64,000 bases of DNA from Hirschia sp964352025. GTDB taxonomy: Bacteria > Pseudomonadota > Alphaproteobacteria > Caulobacterales > Hyphomonadaceae. The notes below the pieces were generated by a model. It saw only the letters and a program-made list of their open reading frames with translations, did not search any database and was not told the origin of the DNA. The translations under genes and the position numbers were made by a program. Shown piece after piece: positions 59,055 to 64,000 of the stretch (positions within the stretch are counted from its first letter, which is position 1; every line of letters begins with the position of its first letter). The stretch covers positions 372,001 through 436,000 of the forward strand of contig CAYGPZ010000001.1 of assembly GCA_964352025.1 (NCBI GenBank), written 5' to 3'.

Positions 59055-60251
59055 ATGCGTGAAGCAATGATGCCAGTATATGCTCCCCCTGAAGTCGTTT
59101 TTGAACGCGGCGAGGGTATACGACTATACTCATCTGAGGGAAAAGAATACCTTGATTTTATTGCTGGAATTTCTGTGAATTGCTTGGGCCATTCGCATCC
59201 AAAATTGATCCAGGCATTAAAAGATCAATCAGAAAAACTCTGGCATTTGTCGAACATGTTCAGGATTCCCGAAGGAGAGCGTTTGTCTGAGCGCTATGTC
59301 GCCGATACGTTTGCTGATCGGGTATTTTTTACCAATTCCGGTACCGAAGCTATTGAATGCGCAATTAAGACAGCGCGAAAATATCACTATGTGAACGGTA
59401 ATGTAGATAAATATCGCATTATCTCGTTTGAGGGTTCATTCCACGGTCGTACACTGGGTGCTGTTAATGCAGGTGCAAACCCGAATTATCGCGAAGGCTT
59501 TGGGCCTGCGATGGAAGGCTTCACACATTTGCCATTTGGTGACCATGAAGCCCTGAAAGCTTCAATGGGTCCTGATGTGGCAGCTATCTTGATTGAACCT
59601 GTACAAGGTGAGGGTGGGTGCCGCGAAGTGCCCGCTGCATGCTTGGCAGGTTTAAGAGAATTGTGTGATGAACATGATGCTTTGTTAATCTACGATGAAG
59701 TGCAGTGTGGCGCGAGCCGTACAGGTAAGATATTCGCCTATGAGTGGGCAGAAAACGCAGAGCCGGACATTATAGCTGTTGCTAAAGGTGTTGGTGGTGG
59801 TTTTCCTTTAGGTGCTTGTCTGACAACGGAAGAAGCAGCAAAAGGCATGAAGCCAGGTGCGCATGGTTCTACCTATGGAGGAAACCCTTTAGCAATGGCT
59901 GTTGGGAACGCTGTGTGGGATGAAATCACAGATAAAGAATTCCTCGAAAACGTGCAGCGTGTATCGGGTGTTTTGACTCAATCGCTCTCTAGCTTGATTG
60001 ATCGCTATCCTGACCTTGTTGATGGGCTAAGAGGAAAAGGTTTACTGCGTGGAATAGCGTTGAAAACCGATCCTTTGCAGGTCCGTATAAAAGCGCTTGA
60101 AAAAGGTCTTTTAGTTGGAACTGCTGGCGGTCAGGTTGTGCGTTTGGCACCACCTTTGATCGCGACAGAAAGTGATGTGATGAAAGCTGTCAGCTTGATC
60201 GATGAGTGTCTCGCTGAAATTCAAGCCGAGTCACAAAAGGAGAGTTCATAA
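59055..60251 (+). CDS. argD: Acetylornithine aminotransferase
   Basis: A 398-residue class III PLP aminotransferase that makes N-acetylornithine from the semialdehyde in arginine synthesis. The Schiff-base lysine is Lys244 in IIAVAKGVGGGF, the PLP-phosphate loop is NSGTEAIECAIK and the substrate region FEGSFHGRTLGA is present. EPVQGEGG and YDEVQCGASRTG are typical of ArgD. It overlaps argF by 1 bp (TAATG). GAGGA lies before the ATG. Confidence 0.94.
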   Translation: MREAMMPVYAPPEVVFERGEGIRLYSSEGKEYLDFIAGISVNCLGHSHPKLIQALKDQSEKLWHLSNMFRIPEGERLSERYVADTFADRVFFTNSGTEAIECAIKTARKYHYVNGNVDKYRIISFEGSFHGRTLGAVNAGANPNYREGFGPAMEGFTHLPFGDHEALKASMGPDVAAILIEPVQGEGGCREVPAACLAGLRELCDEHDALLIYDEVQCGASRTGKIFAYEWAENAEPDIIAVAKGVGGGFPLGACLTTEEAAKGMKPGAHGSTYGGNPLAMAVGNAVWDEITDKEFLENVQRVSGVLTQSLSSLIDRYPDLVDGLRGKGLLRGIALKTDPLQVRIKALEKGLLVGTAGGQVVRLAPPLIATESDVMKAVSLIDECLAEIQAESQKESS

Positions 60252-61177
60252 TGAGTGTTAAGCATTTTCTCGATATATTTCCTCTTCCTGCGTCTGAGCT
60301 GCGTTCCATTTTGGACAATGCCAAATCCCGTAAACTAGCGCGGGCAGGCAAGCCAAAAGGCTTCGTAGATGGCGATGCTGTTTTGGCTGGCCACACTTTG
60401 GCAATGATCTTTGAAAAAAGCTCAACGCGGACTCGTTTGTCTTTTGATATGGGCATACGCCAGCTTGGCGGTACATCTATTGTTTTGAACGCTGCTGATA
60501 TGCAATTGGGCCGTGGAGAGACAATTGAAGATACGTCTCGCGTTCTGTCTCGTATGGTAGATGCGGTTATGATCCGCGCCAATAATCACAATGATGTGCT
60601 GGCTTTTTCCAAAGTATCAGACGTGCCTGTCATCAATGGTCTAACAAACACATCTCACCCGTGTCAGATCATGGCTGATCTTCAAACACTCGAAGAGCAC
60701 GGCTTGGATCTAAAGGGCGCTCGTATTGCGTGGGTTGGTGACGGAAATAATGTTGCGGCCAGTTTTGCGCACGCGGCACCAAAATTTGGTTTCTCACTCG
60801 CGGTAGCAACACCGCAAGGATATGAGCTTCCACAAATTGATGTAGATCGCGGTCGTGAGGAACAAGGCCGCATCGATATTTTCAATGACCCTATGGAAGC
60901 AGTTGCAGGTGCAGATGTGGTTGTTGCTGATACTTTCGTATCTATGGGTGATACAGATGCTGATAAGCGTTTGAGTGACCTTATGCCTTATCAAGTGACC
61001 CAAGGTCTGATGGATAACGCCAATGGCGGTGCTAAATTCTTACACTGTTTACCTGCTCATCGTGGTGAGGAAGTTTCGGGGGACGTTATTGATGGTCCAG
61101 CCTCGCTCATATTTGATGAGGCTGAAAACCGCTTACATGCTCAAAAAGCAGTACTTGAGTGGTGTTTGACCAGCTAG
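60251..61177 (+). CDS. argF: Ornithine carbamoyltransferase
   Basis: A 308-residue trimeric OTCase, making citrulline from ornithine and carbamoyl phosphate. The carbamoyl phosphate loop is EKSSTRTRLSFD, with HPCQIMADLQT in the middle and the ornithine-site FLHCLPAHRGEE near the C-terminus. LSHVLSRMVDAVMIR-type segments fit. It is coupled to argD and has a strong terminator after it, so argDF is a complete two-gene operon. Confidence 0.96.
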   Translation: MSVKHFLDIFPLPASELRSILDNAKSRKLARAGKPKGFVDGDAVLAGHTLAMIFEKSSTRTRLSFDMGIRQLGGTSIVLNAADMQLGRGETIEDTSRVLSRMVDAVMIRANNHNDVLAFSKVSDVPVINGLTNTSHPCQIMADLQTLEEHGLDLKGARIAWVGDGNNVAASFAHAAPKFGFSLAVATPQGYELPQIDVDRGREEQGRIDIFNDPMEAVAGADVVVADTFVSMGDTDADKRLSDLMPYQVTQGLMDNANGGAKFLHCLPAHRGEEVSGDVIDGPASLIFDEAENRLHAQKAVLEWCLTS

Positions 61178-61200
61178 GTCTTATTTTAGATTAATTCGAA

Positions 61201-61228
61201 AAGCGCCGAGAGATCGGCGCTTTTTTTA
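61201..61228 (+). terminator. Intrinsic terminator of argDF
   Basis: AAGCGCCGA pairs perfectly with TCGGCGCTT around a 4-nt loop, followed by a T-run, 24 nt after the argF stop. Confidence 0.9.
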
Positions 61229-61341
61229 TGTGATTTTCCCTAATGGATGAGTTTACTCAACTGGCTCTGTTCAGTTGGTTGCAATCGCGGTAAATTAAAC
61301 CAGATACTGTTCATATACATTTTGATAGCGAGGAAATTCCC

Positions 61342-62322
61342 ATGACCGGCACACGTGATTATAATGGCGTTACTCTGGATGAAGCTGGCCGTGGTCGAAT
61401 ATATGGCTCAATTCTCGAGACTGTTGGAAATACACCGCTCGTTCGTGCACCATCCTTGGTGAAAGCCGAACATCTTGAATGTGACTTTCTTTTAAAGCTT
61501 GAATTTTTTAACCCGATGGCAAGCGTAAAAGACCGCATTGCGCTGGGTATGATCACTGACATGGAAATGTCTGGAAAGTTAAAGCCAGGCATGACTTTGG
61601 TGGAGCCGACATCCGGAAACACGGGTATCGGATTGGCATTTGTGGCTGCATCCAAAGGGTATCACCTTATCCTAACCATGCCTGAAAGCATGTCGATTGA
61701 GCGCCGCAAAATGCTGACTATTCTAGGTGCCGAAATTGTTCTGACTCCAAAAGAAAAAGGCATGGGTGGTGCGATAGCTAAAGCAAATGAATTGCTAGAA
61801 AGCATTGAAGGTTCGATTATGCCGAGCCAGTTTGATAATGCTGCTAACCCTGCCATTCACGAAGCAACAACTGCACAAGAAATCTGGCGTGACACAGATG
61901 GCAAGGTTGATGCCGTTGTTTGTGGTGTTGGAACGGGTGGTACCTTTACGGGGTGCGCGCGTTATTTGAAATCACAAAACCCTGATGTGAAAATGTTTGC
62001 GGTTGAACCTGAAGCAAGCCCTGTCTTGTCTGGTGGCGGTCCAGGTCCCCACCCAATCCAAGGTATTGGTGCGGGCTTTATTCCTGACAACATGGACACT
62101 TCACTTATTGAAGACGTAGTCAAAGTTGCCAATGAAGATGCGCTTGGTATGGCGCGCCGCCTTGCGCATTTGGAAGGTATTCCTGTTGGAATTTCTTCGG
62201 GCGCAGCTGTAAAAGCAGGGCTTGAAGTGGCAAAACGCGATGACATGAAGGGCAAAACAATCGTCGTAATTATTCCTTCATTTGCAGAGCGTTACCTGTC
62301 AACAGCTCTATTTGGTGCATAG
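61342..62322 (+). CDS. cysK: Cysteine synthase A
   Basis: A 326-residue PLP-dependent O-acetylserine sulfhydrylase. The PLP lysine is Lys63 in NPMASVKDRIA, the substrate loop is PTSGNTGIGLAF, and GTGGTFTGCARYL binds the PLP phosphate. IPVGISSGAAVKAG is the family C-terminal region. It makes cysteine from O-acetylserine and sulfide in the cytosol. It is single, and transcribed in the same direction as argDF but separated by that operon's terminator. Confidence 0.95.
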   Translation: MTGTRDYNGVTLDEAGRGRIYGSILETVGNTPLVRAPSLVKAEHLECDFLLKLEFFNPMASVKDRIALGMITDMEMSGKLKPGMTLVEPTSGNTGIGLAFVAASKGYHLILTMPESMSIERRKMLTILGAEIVLTPKEKGMGGAIAKANELLESIEGSIMPSQFDNAANPAIHEATTAQEIWRDTDGKVDAVVCGVGTGGTFTGCARYLKSQNPDVKMFAVEPEASPVLSGGGPGPHPIQGIGAGFIPDNMDTSLIEDVVKVANEDALGMARRLAHLEGIPVGISSGAAVKAGLEVAKRDDMKGKTIVVIIPSFAERYLSTALFGA

Positions 62323-62397
62323 GTCTATTTAGGCCAATTTAAAAAAATATTGGGTCGCCCCCTGCAAAAGTGGCGATCGAAGTGTTATCTGCCCTGC

Positions 62398-63348
62398 ATG
62401 ACTCAATTTTCTTCTTCAAATTCCGCTTCTCAATTACACGACAGTGACGTTGTTTCTACATTTCAGTTAGAGACTTCATCTGTACGTGGCCGCATCACGA
62501 AATTAGGTGATGCGACGATCGACAGTATATTAAAACGCCATGACTATCCTGAGTGGGCGGCTAAAGTGCTGGGCGAAGCCTTGGCATTAGCTGTTATGAC
62601 CGCTGCGACATTGAAGGTTAGTGGCCGGATAATGGTGCAGGCAGAAGGCAATGGGCCAGTAAAACTGCTCGTTGCTGAGGCACGCACGGATGGTGGCCTG
62701 CGTGGCTATCTACAATTAAATGATGAAAAATGGGCGGCGTTAGTTGAAAAGGGGCAGGATCAAACACCGACATTTTCGCAAATGATTGGCCAAGGTATTA
62801 TGGGACTGGTCATAATTCAGGATCAAAAAAACACCGAACCCTACCAAGGTATTGTGCCAATTGACGGGGATAGTCTGGCAGAATGCGCACAGCACTATTT
62901 TAATCAATCAGAGCAAATCCCGACACGTGTAAAACTCTCTGTTGAAAAAGTTCAAGAAGAGGGCGGCACAGTGAGGTGGCGCGCTGGTGGTATGATTATT
63001 CAACAGGTTGCGAATGACGAAAATCGTGAAGATACCCAGAATGATTGGGATACTGCACGTGCGCTATTTGAGACGATTGAAGATAATGAACTGACGTCAG
63101 AGACCTTGAATTCATCTGGCTTGCTTTACCGGTTGTTCCACGAGGATGGTGTGCGTTTGGAGATGCCAAAGCCATTATTGGATAAATGTCCATGTTCTCA
63201 GGAGCGTTTGATATCGACATTGGCTGGCATGCCAAAAGTCGAGTTGTTGGATATGGCTGAAGGTGACAATGAGTTAGTCGCTGATTGTCAGTTTTGTGGC
63301 CGAATTTACCGCATCCCCACTGAGGATGTTTTAAAGCAACAAAGCTAG
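62398..63348 (+). CDS. hslO: 33 kDa chaperonin Hsp33
   Basis: A 316-residue redox-regulated holdase. The C-terminal zinc switch domain has CPCSQERL and CQFCGRIY, the C-x-C and C-x2-C pairs. The N-terminal core has SSVRGRITKLG and LGEALALAVMTAATLK. Oxidation releases zinc and activates the chaperone. The ATG at 62398 has a poor Shine-Dalgarno; a TTG at 62350 would add a basic, unlikely N-terminus. The stop overlaps the convergent trkH stop at a shared CTAG. Confidence 0.94.
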   Translation: MTQFSSSNSASQLHDSDVVSTFQLETSSVRGRITKLGDATIDSILKRHDYPEWAAKVLGEALALAVMTAATLKVSGRIMVQAEGNGPVKLLVAEARTDGGLRGYLQLNDEKWAALVEKGQDQTPTFSQMIGQGIMGLVIIQDQKNTEPYQGIVPIDGDSLAECAQHYFNQSEQIPTRVKLSVEKVQEEGGTVRWRAGGMIIQQVANDENREDTQNDWDTARALFETIEDNELTSETLNSSGLLYRLFHEDGVRLEMPKPLLDKCPCSQERLISTLAGMPKVELLDMAEGDNELVADCQFCGRIYRIPTEDVLKQQS

Positions 63349-64000
63349 TTGCGCCAGAAAGCTGGTGAAAGGATGACAAATACTGAGATAAGTTCGAGTC
63401 GTCCTAGCAACATGGCGATACAGCACATCCATTTTGCGCTGTCAGGTAGCGCCTGAAACGTGCCTGCTGGCCCAACAATTTCACCAAGGCCGGGCCCAAC
63501 ATTGGATATAGACGCTGCTGCCGCTGATATAGCGGTGACAGCGTCAAGGCCTGTCATCGCTAGACCACATGCAAGTACCGCAAATGAAGCGAGAAAGAGA
63601 AACATGAAAATCATGATGGATTGAAGTGTTTCTTCTTTGACTGCTTTTCCGGCATATCTAACGGGTGATATCTGGTGGGGCCTTATCATTTGTTTGGTGT
63701 AGGAAATCATCGCCTTGATCGCGATGTGCACGCGGAATGTTTTTATTCCACAAGAGGCGGATCCGGCTGTGCCACCTAAAAACATAAGCAATATGAAAAC
63801 CGAAGATGCAAATGGTCCCCACAGGCCAAAATCTGTCGTGCCATAACCTGTCCCAGATAATATAGAGACGACATTGAAGGCGACCATGCGGATGGGACCT
63901 TCAGGACCAATTTCGATATCGCGCTGGTTAATGACAAATAGAGTCAGCATTAGTGTTGCGAACGCAGCCATGCCCAGCCAGACCCAAGGTTGGGGGTCAC
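63345..64000 (-). CDS. trkH: TrkH-type potassium transporter, N-terminal part outside window
   Basis: The last ~218 codons of a TrkH/KtrB channel subunit; the frame is open to the window edge. SGTGYGTTDFGLWGPF is a pore-loop region with the selectivity-filter glycines, FLGGTAGSASCGIKTFRVHI is the conserved helix, and ISNVGPGLGEIVGPAGTFQALPD is the fourth pore loop. It mediates K+ uptake with the cytosolic TrkA. It is convergent with hslO. Confidence 0.93.
   Translation of the reverse strand, partial: DPQPWVWLGMAAFATLMLTLFVINQRDIEIGPEGPIRMVAFNVVSILSGTGYGTTDFGLWGPFASSVFILLMFLGGTAGSASCGIKTFRVHIAIKAMISYTKQMIRPHQISPVRYAGKAVKEETLQSIMIFMFLFLASFAVLACGLAMTGLDAVTAISAAAASISNVGPGLGEIVGPAGTFQALPDSAKWMCCIAMLLGRLELISVFVILSPAFWRN

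Noticed and set aside
1..64000. tRNA, rRNA, CRISPR, insertion sequence or prophage
   Set aside because: No cloverleaf with a TTCGA-type T-loop, no repeat-spacer array, no transposase or integrase motifs and no terminal repeats were found in the gaps or genes.

Overview
The window looks like a chromosomal segment of a low- to mid-GC alphaproteobacterium from the Caulobacterales/Hyphomonadaceae-Maricaulales neighbourhood. This is inferred from a gcrA cell-cycle regulator gene, a perfect CtrA-type box (TTAA-N7-TTAA), GANTC sites and a DnaA-type box in front of gcrA, an IalB-like protein, a stand-alone ccmABCDG cluster, and the order of the housekeeping genes. I see no phage, transposase, CRISPR array, rRNA or tRNA. 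Almost all of the sequence is coding.

Layout. 1-3 kb: the 3' part of a secreted M23 peptidase, gpmA, an AhpD-like protein and a RibD-like deaminase. 3-4 kb: an orphan ParA ATPase. 4-14 kb: the classical infC-rpmI-rplT-pheS-pheT translation block on the minus strand, interrupted by unrelated small genes (I78 inhibitor lipoprotein, DUF985 cupin, a CtrA-box secreted protein, a serine hydrolase, a DUF2161 nuclease-fold protein, and a membrane-anchored orphan between pheS and pheT). 13.7-24.4 kb: two glycosyltransferases, an ABHD10-like hydrolase, a YeeZ-like SDR, a TPR protein, an HBM-type chemoreceptor, rlmN, an IalB-like protein, a Dabb lipoprotein, thpR and a BI-1/YccA protein. 25-29.5 kb: a four-gene Gld-like ABC-2 export operon. 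30-36 kb: DUF1223, acnA and ccmABCDG. 36-42 kb: a MarR regulator with an operator-like palindrome, YciB, a polysaccharide flippase and acnB. 42-46.5 kb: a catabolic cluster (SDR, HpsN-like histidinol dehydrogenase paralogue, CRYL1-like dehydrogenase), a structured non-coding segment, then a TauE/SafE permease. 46.5-54 kb: two paralogous lipoproteins and a complete tripartite RND efflux operon. 54-57 kb: phoR, phoU and phoB without pst genes. 57-64 kb: gcrA, an ABC-2 permease, argD-argF, cysK, hslO and the end of trkH.

How the genes fit together. The block encodes translation factors and charging enzymes (IF-3, L35, L20, PheRS, RlmN), central carbon metabolism (GpmA, AcnA, AcnB), arginine and cysteine synthesis, cytochrome c maturation, envelope biogenesis and efflux, phosphate sensing, and cell-cycle control.

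Most notable points: IF-3 appears to start at a non-canonical AUA codon with an ideal Shine-Dalgarno. A roughly 160-nt multi-hairpin element between convergent and divergent genes at 45.5 kb fits no class I recognise. Both aconitase families are present, with AcnB showing highly-expressed-type codon use. The HpsN-like cluster next to a TauE permease hints at sulfonate or hydroxy-acid catabolism. Several strong inverted repeats sit at promoter positions in front of parA, marR and the efflux operon.
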